Source: Bryobacterales bacterium (GTDB lineage Bacteria > Acidobacteriota > Terriglobia > Bryobacterales > Bryobacteraceae). Taken from it: a stretch of 11,328 nt of DNA. Positions 1 to 6,174 of the stretch are shown one piece after another. Both the position numbers and the translations under genes were made by a program. Position 1 is the first letter of the stretch. Every line of letters begins with the position of its first letter. Below the pieces are notes generated by a model. It was not told the DNA's origin and did not search any database. It saw only the letters and a program-made list of their open reading frames with translations. The stretch is taken from positions 1 to 11,328 of the forward strand of contig PLMF01000160.1 in assembly GCA_003142355.1 (NCBI GenBank). The letters are read 5' to 3'.

Positions 1-17
1 CGACTTTTAGCCGGACA

Positions 18-437
18 CTAGTGTTCCTTGATATATCCCGTTGTTAAGGCGCGCTCACCCTTGACGAAATCGAATAGCCCTTCCAGCACGTCGGCATGGT
101 CCCGGATAATCATGGCAACGTGCTCTTGGGTCTTGTTGTTCGCCTGGTGGGGGATCAGGCTCGCATTGATACCATGTTCGATGAGCGATTGGGTGACGCC
201 CCGATCCACGACATAGACTCCCTCTATGCTCCCCGTCTCGATGGCCCATTCACGCCGTAATTGCCGGTTGAACTCTTCAATGATCCGCTGATCCGCTAAG
301 GTGTCTTTCTGCTCCACCCAGATTCTGTGCAGCGGCTGAAGTTCATTGTTCGTAAGCGAATGAACGTTTTCCGGAAGATCGACAATTTCGCGCCATTTGT
401 AATCTGCTGGCATGACTGTGGCACCATCGTACACCAA
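18..437 (-). pseudogene. Fic-family protein, N-terminal fragment (probably disrupted)
   Basis: This frame encodes 139 residues that read like the N-terminal domain of a Fic-family AMP-transferase. Residues 64-75 contain WAIETGSIEGVY, which fits the Fic autoinhibitory pattern (S/T)xxxE(G/N) with T68, E72 and G73. The segments VTQSLIEHGI and LEGLFDFVKGERALTTGYIKE are also typical of long Fic proteins. The reading stops at TAG right after GYIKEH, where relatives normally continue (as ELH...) toward the catalytic HPFxxGN core. That core is absent from this frame, and only 17 bases remain in the window. The start is uncertain: TTG at 437, GTG at 434 or ATG at 413 are possible. The gene begins 18 bp after the brnA stop, so it may be co-transcribed with brnTA. 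I infer a truncated or interrupted gene. A natural N-terminal-only protein is less likely. Confidence in the Fic N-terminal identity is good; confidence in pseudogene status is moderate. Confidence 0.7.
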
Positions 438-455
438 AGGGTCCCCGCCCGGCGC

Positions 456-731
456 TCACGAGGCGCGCAGTTCTTTTTCGAGAGCCTGGTGCAGCAGCAT
501 CTTCATGTAAGTCTGGTAGGGGAGACCCCTGCTTTCCGCCAAGCCCTGCGCGGCCCGGACATCCGCAACCGGCAACCTCATCGTGACGGTCTTCAGCGGG
601 CCGCGCCTGGCTGTGCCGGCCCTCAGTGCCCGCGACATGATGCTCGTGGCCACTTCCGGATTGGCATCCCACCATTCGGCCTCTTGGGCCTCACTCTTGA
701 ATTTCGGAATCTTGATTGCCTTGGTCGGCAT
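456..731 (-). CDS. brnA: BrnA-like ribbon-helix-helix antitoxin
   Basis: This is a 91-residue antitoxin of the BrnA/CopG type. It should neutralise the BrnT ribonuclease encoded just upstream and bind its own promoter as a dimer. Residues 12-24 carry the acidic EAEWWD stretch common in CopG-type partners of BrnT. Residues 48-53 (KTVTMR) form the predicted DNA-contacting beta strand. Two helices follow, at about 55-68 and 71-88 (RGLPYQTYMKMLLHQALEKEL), giving the ribbon-helix-helix fold. The ATG lies 2 bp after the brnT stop, and a GAGGGTG ribosome binding site sits inside the end of brnT, so translation of the pair is coupled. A palindrome over the brnT promoter is the probable operator. Family assignment comes from sequence pattern and context, not a database search. 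Confidence 0.85.
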   Translation of the reverse strand: MPTKAIKIPKFKSEAQEAEWWDANPEVATSIMSRALRAGTARRGPLKTVTMRLPVADVRAAQGLAESRGLPYQTYMKMLLHQALEKELRAS

Positions 732-733
732 GG

Positions 734-1000
734 CTATTCACCCTCGAAGTAGAGCTTTTGTTGCGGCCTGCTCATTGAATACGCGGTCACGATCCTGATA
801 CGGCCTCGCCGTTCGGTGTAAAGAACGGTGAGTAGCCGCCCCGATACCGTCCGGCCGAAGCACAGGATGCGGTCTTCGGTCTCATGCGACTGGACGCCGG
901 CCACCAGCGGATCGATCAGGACCGCCTGTTCCGCTTCCTTCGGCGTGACGCCGTGCCGCGTGAGGTGCTGGATGTTCGCGGCATCCCAATCGAAAGTCAC
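734..1000 (-). CDS. brnT: BrnT-like toxin (RelE-fold ribonuclease)
   Basis: This gene encodes an 88-residue BrnT-family toxin. BrnT proteins have a RelE-like fold and inhibit translation by cleaving RNA. The visible pattern is typical: the N-terminus VTFDWDAANIQHL with RHGV at 15-18, the central ILCFGR..SGRLLTVLYTE (45-63), and the C-terminal RIRIVTAYSMSRPQQKLYFE (68-87). The usual 'SAR' near the C-terminus reads TAY here, a change also known among BrnT-like proteins. The open frame extends upstream to 1117. I chose the GTG at 1000 because family homology begins there and a strong promoter (-35 at 1030-1035, -10 at 1007-1012) lies inside the longer frame. The transcript would then start at or next to this GTG, making it leaderless. 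It is followed by brnA after 2 bp. Confidence 0.82.
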   Translation of the reverse strand: MTFDWDAANIQHLTRHGVTPKEAEQAVLIDPLVAGVQSHETEDRILCFGRTVSGRLLTVLYTERRGRIRIVTAYSMSRPQQKLYFEGE

Positions 1001-1001
1001 C

Positions 1002-1020
1002 TTTACATTGTAAATACAAT
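1002..1020. promoter_or_regulatory. Probable BrnA operator: overlapping palindromes at the brnTA -10 box
   Basis: Two overlapping perfect palindromes lie here. TTTACA-T-TGTAAA occupies 1002-1014 and ATTGTA-AA-TACAAT occupies 1007-1020. Together they cover the -10 box of the brnTA promoter, so a bound dimer would block RNA polymerase. BrnA-type antitoxins are known to autoregulate; that this site is bound by this BrnA is an inference. Confidence 0.6.
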
Positions 1021-1035
1021 AGGGCCGGCTGTCAA
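1007..1035 (-). promoter_or_regulatory. brnTA promoter (TTGACA-17-TACAAT)
   Basis: On the minus strand there is a perfect -35 box TTGACA (1030-1035), a 17-bp spacer and a 5/6 -10 box TACAAT (1007-1012). A start about 7 bases further would fall near 1000, on the GTG chosen for brnT. There is no room for a Shine-Dalgarno sequence, so a leaderless mRNA is predicted. Confidence 0.75.
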
Positions 1036-1153
1036 AGACGGAAGAGGTCCAAACGAACATCGCGGTTCTACAGGCGGGGAGTATGGTTCTGGGCTTGCTC
1101 CTGGGTGGGTCGAACAATCGGAGGCTATCAGGGAGGCCCAGGTTTCGATTGGC

Positions 1154-1543
1154 TTACGCCGCCTCGTTCCCCACGCGCTCCGGTTTCGACAATGGCAATG
1201 TGAGCGAGATCCTTTGATAGGGCACCCGAGGGATGAGCGTGCCTCGCGCGCCGCGGCTCAGCCGAACAAAGCCATAACGTTCCATGGTTTTCAAGGTCCG
1301 GGATAGATTCGACTTCTTGCGGCTTGTCAGCTCGGCCAACTCTGCCAGTGACTGGGGAGCGGACTCCGCGATCACCCGAAGCAAACTGCGGTTCCGGTCG
1401 GATAGTATCCTGGCGAAGCTCTCCGCCGAGGAGAACCAGACTTTCGGCTCGTCGAGGCCGGGCCGGTACTTACCTCCTGCAATTGCCAGCGTACGCGCCT
1501 TCATCTCTTCATAGCTGGCAATACCAACGCGCAGCGTTTTCAT
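1154..1543 (-). CDS. TumA-like winged-helix antitoxin
   Basis: This is a 129-residue winged helix-turn-helix protein. The N-terminal stretch MKTLRVGIASYEEMKARTLAIAGG and the following DEPKVWFSSAESFARILSD match the style of antitoxins encoded beside TumE/DUF6516 toxins. A MarR-like wHTH follows at about 50-110, with recognition-helix candidate SRKKSNLSRTLKTMERYG (74-91) and wing residues VRLSRGARGTLIPRV. Its ATG is 1 bp beyond the TGA of the toxin gene (TGAGATG), so the two are translationally coupled. This is toxin-first order, the reverse of many toxin-antitoxin pairs. It probably binds the palindrome upstream of the toxin gene. About 120 bp separate its end from the brnTA promoter, and I see no other signal there. 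Confidence 0.8.
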   Translation of the reverse strand: MKTLRVGIASYEEMKARTLAIAGGKYRPGLDEPKVWFSSAESFARILSDRNRSLLRVIAESAPQSLAELAELTSRKKSNLSRTLKTMERYGFVRLSRGARGTLIPRVPYQRISLTLPLSKPERVGNEAA

Positions 1544-1544
1544 C

Positions 1545-1916
1545 TCAGACGACCCCCTTCTGCATCAGCACGCTGTCTACCTCGGCCCAGAAATCTCCCA
1601 GCAGACTGGCTGGGTCTTTGAACTGGTATGGCCGCACCGTCTGGAAGCGATGTTTGTGATCGTAACCGCCACGGCCTTTCCCGCCCGGGCTCTTTGACGC
1701 CGGCACGGAGTGGGCGTTGTCGAAACCCACCAGCCGGCCGCCGTCCGGACCATGGAGCGTCAGCGAATACCTCAGCCCGTGACGCCGCTCCCTTGTCGAG
1801 GTGACGCGACAGACCGAAAACCGAACCCAATAGTCACCCTTCGAATCGACCACAAGCACCTGGCCGTCGAGATCCAGGAGCACGTCGGCGCTCTGGTCCC
1901 GGCTCTGCCGCTTCAT
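1545..1916 (-). CDS. TumE-like toxin (DUF6516 family)
   Basis: This 123-residue protein resembles the TumE/DUF6516 family of toxins. TumE acts with the HTH antitoxin TumA; its biochemical target is less well defined than for RelE-type toxins. Motifs that support the call are GDYWVRF (27-33), GLRYSLTLH (47-55), GFDNAH (64-69), YDHKHR (85-90) and the C-terminal FKDPASLLGDFWAEVDSVL (99-117). The start codon is ATG at 1914-1916. No good Shine-Dalgarno sequence precedes it, and the best promoter places transcription start only a few bases upstream. It is the first gene of a two-gene operon with the wHTH antitoxin, 1 bp apart. Identity rests on motif recognition and the matching neighbour. Confidence 0.8.
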   Translation of the reverse strand: MKRQSRDQSADVLLDLDGQVLVVDSKGDYWVRFSVCRVTSTRERRHGLRYSLTLHGPDGGRLVGFDNAHSVPASKSPGGKGRGGYDHKHRFQTVRPYQFKDPASLLGDFWAEVDSVLMQKGVV

Positions 1917-1926
1917 TCTACTGGAA

Positions 1927-1955
1927 GGTTATCATTAGCTGATAACCAATAGCAA
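1927..1955 (-). promoter_or_regulatory. Promoter and palindromic operator of the TumE/TumA-like operon
   Basis: A perfect inverted repeat GGTTATC-7 bp-GATAACC spans 1927-1947, just upstream of the toxin ATG (1916). It overlaps a plausible minus-strand promoter: -35 TTGCTA (1950-1955), 16-bp spacer, -10 GATAAC (1928-1933). The palindrome therefore covers the -10 box and the spacer, as expected for autorepression by the HTH antitoxin. The palindrome is certain; the promoter boxes (4/6 each) are moderate. Confidence 0.6.
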
Positions 1956-2002
1956 GTCGTCGCCATCGCGTACTAGCCAAATTGTCCAGGCCCGGCCACC
2001 TC

Positions 2003-2566
2003 CTACCGCACCGTCCCCAACCCGTAGACCACGCTCACGGTGGTGGATAGCCATTGCTGAATCGGCCGCCCCAGATCGCGCCAGGTGCGTATGGTGAAGC
2101 CCACCCGAAAGTGTTTGTGGTGGTCGATCGCTACGGTCGCCCTGCCGGAGTATTGCAGAAGCGACCCGTTGTAGTATGGCGCGTCACCGGGCCCATACCA
2201 GATGTAGCCGCCGCCCAGCCCGGCCGACAGCTCCACCCGCCCGGCGGCTACCGGAACGATTCCCCGCAGGCCATAGTCCAGAAAGCTGACCTCTCCCCGC
2301 GGGTGCTCGCACCCGAACCGGCTGCACGAAGTTCCAGGCAGCCACGAACCGGTCCATCCGGCCTCCACCGCCACGTACTTCTGGAGACGCAGTTGGTAGC
2401 CCGCGTGCACGGCGGGACCAGCGGAATACTCGCTGGCTTTCCAGCCGCTGAGCGGAAATACACCTCCGCCGCCCGCTTCCAGGCTGTGGCGCGCCGCACC
2501 GTCCTGCGCCGCCAAAACTCCGGCGCACAAGATTATGAAGACAAAAAACCCGGGATACCGCTTCAA
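2003..2566 (-). CDS. Secreted outer-membrane beta-barrel-like protein
   Basis: This 187-residue protein has a signal peptide (about residues 1-20, YPGFFVFIILCAGVLAAQ) and then a glycine- and aromatic-rich body with alternating polar and hydrophobic residues. The body ends in repeated strand-like segments such as GRVELSAGLGGGYIWYG, SGRATVAIDHHKHFRVGFTI and QQWLSTTVSVVYGLG. This is the pattern of a small 8-stranded outer-membrane barrel, but no specific subfamily is recognised. Two cysteines (about 82 and 86, in TSCSRFGC) could form a loop disulfide. The chosen start is TTG at 2564-2566 because AGGAG lies 9 bp upstream (2576-2580) and the signal peptide begins there. It is divergent from the oxidoreductase gene at 2674. 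Its specific function is unknown. Confidence 0.65.
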   Translation of the reverse strand: MKRYPGFFVFIILCAGVLAAQDGAARHSLEAGGGGVFPLSGWKASEYSAGPAVHAGYQLRLQKYVAVEAGWTGSWLPGTSCSRFGCEHPRGEVSFLDYGLRGIVPVAAGRVELSAGLGGGYIWYGPGDAPYYNGSLLQYSGRATVAIDHHKHFRVGFTIRTWRDLGRPIQQWLSTTVSVVYGLGTVR

Positions 2567-2637
2567 ATGACAGATCTCCTCTATTACAAAGACCCGCCAA
2601 TCGCCGAAGTCAACTACAGCATTGTCGCCGCGCCAAG

Positions 2638-2643
2638 TATAAT
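2638..2643 (+). promoter_or_regulatory. -10 box (TATAAT) of the oxidoreductase gene
   Basis: A perfect TATAAT occurs 30 bp before the ATG at 2674, leaving room for a leader of about 24 bases with GGAG at 2663-2666. No convincing -35 box is visible at 16-18 bp, so this is only part of a promoter. Confidence 0.4.
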
Positions 2644-2673
2644 TAGTTTGATCCTCCGAAGTGGAGTCCCTAC

Positions 2674-3873
2674 ATGCAGTCTCGCCGTGTTTTCATGAGC
2701 AAAGTGGCCACCGGGCTGGCGGGCACGTTGGCCGCCTCCAACGTGCTCGGCGCCAACGACCGTATCCGCCTGGGAATCATCGGACCCGGGGACCGCGGGA
2801 CCGAGATCCTGCGTGAAGCGCTGGCCTGCGAAAACGTCGAATGCGCCGGTGCCGCCGACGTCTATACAAAACGTTTGGAAGACGTCAAGAAGATCGCGCC
2901 CAACGCCAAGACCTACCTCGACTACCGCCACCTCCTGGAAGACAAGAGCATCGACGCGGTGCTGATCTCGACCCCGCAGCACCTGCACTGCGAGCACTTC
3001 GTGGCCTCGCTCGACGCCGGCAAGCACGTCTACCAGGAAAAAACCATGGCCTTCACCGTGGAGCACGCCAAGAAGATGCGCGCGGCCTGGCAGCGGGCCG
3101 GCAAGCGCACCGTCGAGATCGGGCACCAGTGGGCCTCCAGCGGGCAGGTTCCCGACGCCGCCAGCTTTCTGAAGCCCGAGCTGATGGGCAAAATTACCGC
3201 CATCCACGCCCATATGTACCGCAACACGCCCCATGGCAAGCCGCAGTGGGCCAGGCCCGTCTATCCCGACATGACGGCGGAAAACATCGTCTGGAAATCG
3301 TTCCTGGGAGAGGCGCCGGCGCACGATTTCGACGCCAACCGGTACACCAACTGGCGCTACTTTTGGGATTATTCCGGCGGCAACGTTTACGAGAACATGT
3401 GCCACCAGCTCGCTTTCTGGTATAAGGCGCTGGGACTGAAGATTCCGAAAGCGGTCACCATGACCGGCGGCCTCTACCTGTGGAAAGACGGCCGCGAAGT
3501 GCCCGACACCATGAACGTCTCCATGGAACACGCGGAGGAGACTCAGTTTTCCTGGGATTCCGGTTTCGGCAACGACCAGTTGAAGGTGGGCGAGGACGCA
3601 CTCGGCGACAACGGCACCATTTCCCGGAGCCAGCAGATCCGCTATACCCCGCAAAAGGTGAACCGGCCCGGCGGCAACGAGATGATGGGCGCCACCCGCA
3701 GCATGCCGCGCGCCCACATGCAGAATTTCCTCGATTGCATCCGCTCCGGCCAGGAGCCGAACTGCCCCTTCGACCTGGGGTTCCGCGTTTCCATCGCGTG
3801 CCGCATGGCGGTCGAGAGCTACCGGCAACAGCGCACCATGCGCTGGGATGCAGCCAGGGAAGAGATCGTCTAG
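2674..3873 (+). CDS. Tat-exported Gfo/Idh/MocA-family oxidoreductase
   Basis: This 399-residue NAD(P)-dependent oxidoreductase belongs to the Gfo/Idh/MocA family, which mostly acts on sugars and polyols. Its substrate cannot be read from the sequence. The N-terminus SRRVFMSK (3-10) followed by a hydrophobic stretch ending ASNVLG (21-26) is a twin-arginine signal, so the folded, cofactor-loaded enzyme is probably exported. The Rossmann motif is LGIIGPGDRG (33-42), and DAVLISTPQHLH (94-105) is the usual second strand. The family EKP motif reads EKT (122-124) with Lys123 as the catalytic candidate. The C-terminal domain holds WDYSGGNVYENMCHQL (231-246) with His244 in the usual position. GGAG at 2663-2666 supports the ATG start. 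No partner genes nearby indicate a pathway. Confidence 0.88.
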   Translation: MQSRRVFMSKVATGLAGTLAASNVLGANDRIRLGIIGPGDRGTEILREALACENVECAGAADVYTKRLEDVKKIAPNAKTYLDYRHLLEDKSIDAVLISTPQHLHCEHFVASLDAGKHVYQEKTMAFTVEHAKKMRAAWQRAGKRTVEIGHQWASSGQVPDAASFLKPELMGKITAIHAHMYRNTPHGKPQWARPVYPDMTAENIVWKSFLGEAPAHDFDANRYTNWRYFWDYSGGNVYENMCHQLAFWYKALGLKIPKAVTMTGGLYLWKDGREVPDTMNVSMEHAEETQFSWDSGFGNDQLKVGEDALGDNGTISRSQQIRYTPQKVNRPGGNEMMGATRSMPRAHMQNFLDCIRSGQEPNCPFDLGFRVSIACRMAVESYRQQRTMRWDAAREEIV

Positions 3874-3985
3874 CGAGGCTGTGCCTCAGACTGGCAAGCA
3901 TTACGCGAATTCCTCACTAACACCGCGTGTCTCTGCTCCCTCCGCGTTCGAACCCGGGGAAACGGAAACTCTCGATTCTCTCATT

Positions 3986-4024
3986 CTCTCCGCGTTCTTC
4001 CTCCGCGTCTTCGCGTCTCCGCGT
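3986..4024. repeat. CTCCGCG/CTTCGCG-rich intergenic repeat
   Basis: The 220-bp gap between the oxidoreductase and mtnP genes (3874-4093) holds no gene. Its core is an imperfect tandem of 8-base units: CTCTCCGCG, then CCTCCGCG, TCTTCGCG and TCTCCGCG. A related CCTCCGCG lies upstream around 3940-3947. Read on the other strand the units are CGCGGAGA-like. Similar sequences are scattered in intergenic DNA of several environmental bacteria and are often mis-annotated as short Arg/Glu-rich proteins. I see no function. Confidence 0.5.
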
Positions 4025-4093
4025 CGAAATGGAACTTGACTCATTTGCATCAAGTTCGCCGGTCCGAGTACTCTAAGGCGAAGGGAGCGGAAC

Positions 4094-4954
4094 TTGAAAG
4101 CGGAAATCGGAATCATCGGCGGCAGCGGGCTCTACTCCATGCCCGGATTTGAATCGCAGCAGGAGGCCGCCATCCAAACGCCCTTCGGGTGGCCTTCGGA
4201 CAATTATGTCCTCGGCACACTGGCGGGCCGGCAGGTGGCGTTTCTGGCGCGTCACGGGCGCGGGCATCGCATCTCTCCTTCGGAGCTGAATTTCCGCGCC
4301 AACATCTACGGCATGAAATCGCTGGGTGTCGAGCGCATTATCTCGCTCAGCGCGGTGGGCTCGCTCAAGGAGGAGCACCGGCCGCTGGATTTCATCGTCC
4401 CCGACCAGTTCTTCGACCGCACCCGCGGCCGCGTTTCCACGTTCTTCGGCGAGGGACTGGTGGCCCATATCAGCTTCGCCGACCCCGTCTGCCCCGAGCT
4501 GAGCGAGGTGGTGACAGCCGCCGGCCGCTCTTCGGGCGTCAACATCAAGAAGGGCGGCGCCTACCTTTGCATGGAGGGCCCGGCCTTCTCCACCAGGGCC
4601 GAATCCAACGTCTACCGGAGTTGGGGCATGGACGTGATCGGCATGACCAACCTCCAGGAAGCCAAGCTGGCGCGCGAGGCCGAAATCTGCTACGTCACCG
4701 TGGCCATGGTGACGGACTACGATTGCTGGCATCCCCACCACGACGCCGTGACGGTGAACGACATCGTCGCCAATCTCATCGAGAACGCCGAAAACGCGCG
4801 CCAGGTGGTGGCCGAAGCGGTCGCTTCCATGCCTGCGGCCCGCGGCTGTAAGTGTGGCTCGGCCCTGGCCCACGCCATCATCACGGATCGTAAACTGGTT
4901 CCGGCGGACACGCGCCAGAAGCTGGGGATCCTGATTGACAAGTACTTCGTGTAA
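4094..4954 (+). CDS. mtnP: S-methyl-5'-thioadenosine phosphorylase
   Basis: This 286-residue enzyme cleaves S-methyl-5'-thioadenosine with phosphate to adenine and 5-methylthioribose-1-phosphate in methionine salvage and polyamine by-product recycling. Phosphate-site motifs are visible: IIGGSGLY (7-14) and RHGRGHRISPSE (53-64). NFRANIYGMKSLGVERII (67-83) is a family hallmark. LCMEGPAFSTRAE (158-170) forms the ribose/methylthio site. IGMTNLQEAKLAREAEICY (182-200) and VTDYDCWH (206-213) complete the active site. The aspartates in TDYD (D208, D210) favour 6-aminopurines and so MTA over inosine or guanosine. The start is TTG, with GGGAG 6 bp upstream. Its last 20 bp overlap the next gene. No other mtn genes are in the window. 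Confidence 0.93.
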   Translation: MKAEIGIIGGSGLYSMPGFESQQEAAIQTPFGWPSDNYVLGTLAGRQVAFLARHGRGHRISPSELNFRANIYGMKSLGVERIISLSAVGSLKEEHRPLDFIVPDQFFDRTRGRVSTFFGEGLVAHISFADPVCPELSEVVTAAGRSSGVNIKKGGAYLCMEGPAFSTRAESNVYRSWGMDVIGMTNLQEAKLAREAEICYVTVAMVTDYDCWHPHHDAVTVNDIVANLIENAENARQVVAEAVASMPAARGCKCGSALAHAIITDRKLVPADTRQKLGILIDKYFV

Positions 4955-6131
4955 CCAGATCGCGCGCGAGCTTCTGGACCAGTGTCTCGCCGACCGGCCT
5001 CCCGCGGAATTGCCGCCGGTTCTGGTCGAGGATCCCGGCGGGCAAGCCCTGTTCGGTATCCTGGTCGAGGGTCTGGCGGACCGCTTCGAGCCGAGGCTCT
5101 GCGACGTCTACGCGCGCCTGTTCTCGCAAGCCGTGGCCCATGTGGCCGAAAATGTGGACCCCGCCCTGCTCGTGGCCCGGTACCAGCGCGTACGCCGGCC
5201 GCGCCCCATTTTGGGCGACCCGCATCGCGTGTTCGTGCTCTCGCGCGTCACCCTGGGCGCCGACGTAGCCGTCACCAGCGTGCTGCTGGCCGCGGCCAAG
5301 CAGCGCTTTCCCCGTGCCGAGATCGTATTTGTGGGGCCGCGCAAGAATTTCGAGCTGTTCGCCGGCGACCCGCGCCTACGCCACGCGGACTTGGCCTACC
5401 CGCGGGGCGGCCTGCGCCAGCGGTTGGCCGTCTGGGACCCGCTCGAAGCGCTGCTGGCCGCGCCGGATTCGGTGGTGATCGATCCCGATTCCCGCCTCAC
5501 GCAACTGGGTTTGCTGCCGGTTTGCCCGGAGAAATTCGATCACCTCTTCGAAAGCCGCGCATACGGCGGCGAGACCGACCGCCCCCTTCCCGAACTCGCG
5601 GCTGCCTGGGCCCAGGAAACCTTCGGCGTTCCCGGCGCCAAGCCGTATGTCGCGCTCGAGCCCAGTGGCGGGCACAGAGGGCACCCCCGCGGCGCCCACA
5701 CAGCCGTCAGCCTGGGAATCGGCGAGAACCCCGCCAAGCGGATTCCCGACCCGTTCGAAGAGCGGCTCCTGGCGTTGCTGGCGGCCGGCGGCGCCGCGCT
5801 GGTCGTCGATAAAGGCGCCGGCGGAGAGGAAGCCGCCCGCGTCGATCGCGCCGTCCAGCGCTCCGGCGTCAAGGCCGCGTTTTGGGAAGGCTCCTTCGCC
5901 GGATTCGCGGCCATCATTGCCGCCAGCCGCTTGTATGTGGGCTACGACTCCGCCGGTCAGCACGTCGCCGCCGCCTGCGGCGTGCCGCTGGTCGGCATTT
6001 TCGCCGGCTTTCCCGCCCCGCGGATGTTCCACCGTTGGCGCCCCATCGGCGAGCGCGCCACGGTGATTCGCGTGGACCGGCCCGACCCGCTCGAAACTCT
6101 CGAACGCGTCCGGGCGGCAATTGACGGTTGA
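4935..6131 (+). CDS. GT9-like (heptosyltransferase-type) glycosyltransferase
   Basis: This 398-residue protein has the two-Rossmann layout of glycosyltransferase family 9, which includes ADP-heptose:LPS heptosyltransferases. The N-terminal fold starts at about 98 with RVFVLSRVTLGADVAVTSVL and continues into FPRAEIVFVGPRKNFELF (125-142). The C-terminal domain contains YVALEPSGG and the segment YVGYDSAGQHVAAACGVPLV (334-353), equivalent to the NDTGPxHLAAAxG motif of heptosyltransferases, with D338 and H343. An additional N-terminal region of about 95 residues precedes the fold. Donor and acceptor are unknown, and lack of neighbouring LPS genes makes a heptose role unproven. The TTG start at 4935 has GGGG 7 bp upstream and lies within the end of mtnP, suggesting translational coupling. 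A start further downstream is possible. Confidence 0.7.
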   Translation: MTSTSCNQIARELLDQCLADRPPAELPPVLVEDPGGQALFGILVEGLADRFEPRLCDVYARLFSQAVAHVAENVDPALLVARYQRVRRPRPILGDPHRVFVLSRVTLGADVAVTSVLLAAAKQRFPRAEIVFVGPRKNFELFAGDPRLRHADLAYPRGGLRQRLAVWDPLEALLAAPDSVVIDPDSRLTQLGLLPVCPEKFDHLFESRAYGGETDRPLPELAAAWAQETFGVPGAKPYVALEPSGGHRGHPRGAHTAVSLGIGENPAKRIPDPFEERLLALLAAGGAALVVDKGAGGEEAARVDRAVQRSGVKAAFWEGSFAGFAAIIAASRLYVGYDSAGQHVAAACGVPLVGIFAGFPAPRMFHRWRPIGERATVIRVDRPDPLETLERVRAAIDG

Positions 6132-6156
6132 CTCTGTCTGGCAATTTCAATATGTT
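6128..6156 (+). promoter_or_regulatory. Promoter of the CsgG-like gene (TTGACT-17-TATGTT)
   Basis: A -35 box TTGACT (6128-6133, 5/6) is followed after 17 bp by TATGTT (6151-6156, 4/6). The -35 box overlaps the stop of the glycosyltransferase gene. Transcription would start near 6163, just ahead of the GGAGG ribosome binding site at 6165-6169. The CsgG-like gene is thus probably a separate unit. Confidence 0.55.
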
Positions 6157-6174
6157 TGTTTGATGGAGGTATCC

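Noticed and set aside
1001..1117. N-terminal extension of brnT to 1117
   Set aside because: The extension carries no BrnT homology and contains the TTGACA-17-TACAAT promoter, so the GTG at 1000 is preferred.
2583..2613. Minus-strand promoter TTGACT-19-TGTAAT for the barrel gene
   Set aside because: The spacer is long and the predicted start would fall on the ribosome binding site itself.
2054..2698. 214-codon open frame on the plus strand
   Set aside because: Opposite the beta-barrel gene, which has a ribosome binding site and signal peptide; this frame is Pro/Arg-rich without features and runs through the oxidoreductase promoter.
2614..3828. 404-codon open frame on the minus strand
   Set aside because: Antisense shadow of the Gfo/Idh/MocA gene with no recognisable domain and His/Gly/Val-rich composition.
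3876..3888. Small hairpin GAGGC-TGT-GCCTC after the oxidoreductase stop
   Set aside because: Only a 5-bp stem and no T run follows, so it is not supported as a terminator.
4073..4873. 266-codon open frame on the minus strand
   Set aside because: Antisense to mtnP, which is unambiguous from its motifs.
6121..6174. Earlier start for the CsgG-like gene
   Set aside because: It would place 18 non-signal residues before the signal peptide; GGAGG is positioned for the ATG at 6175.
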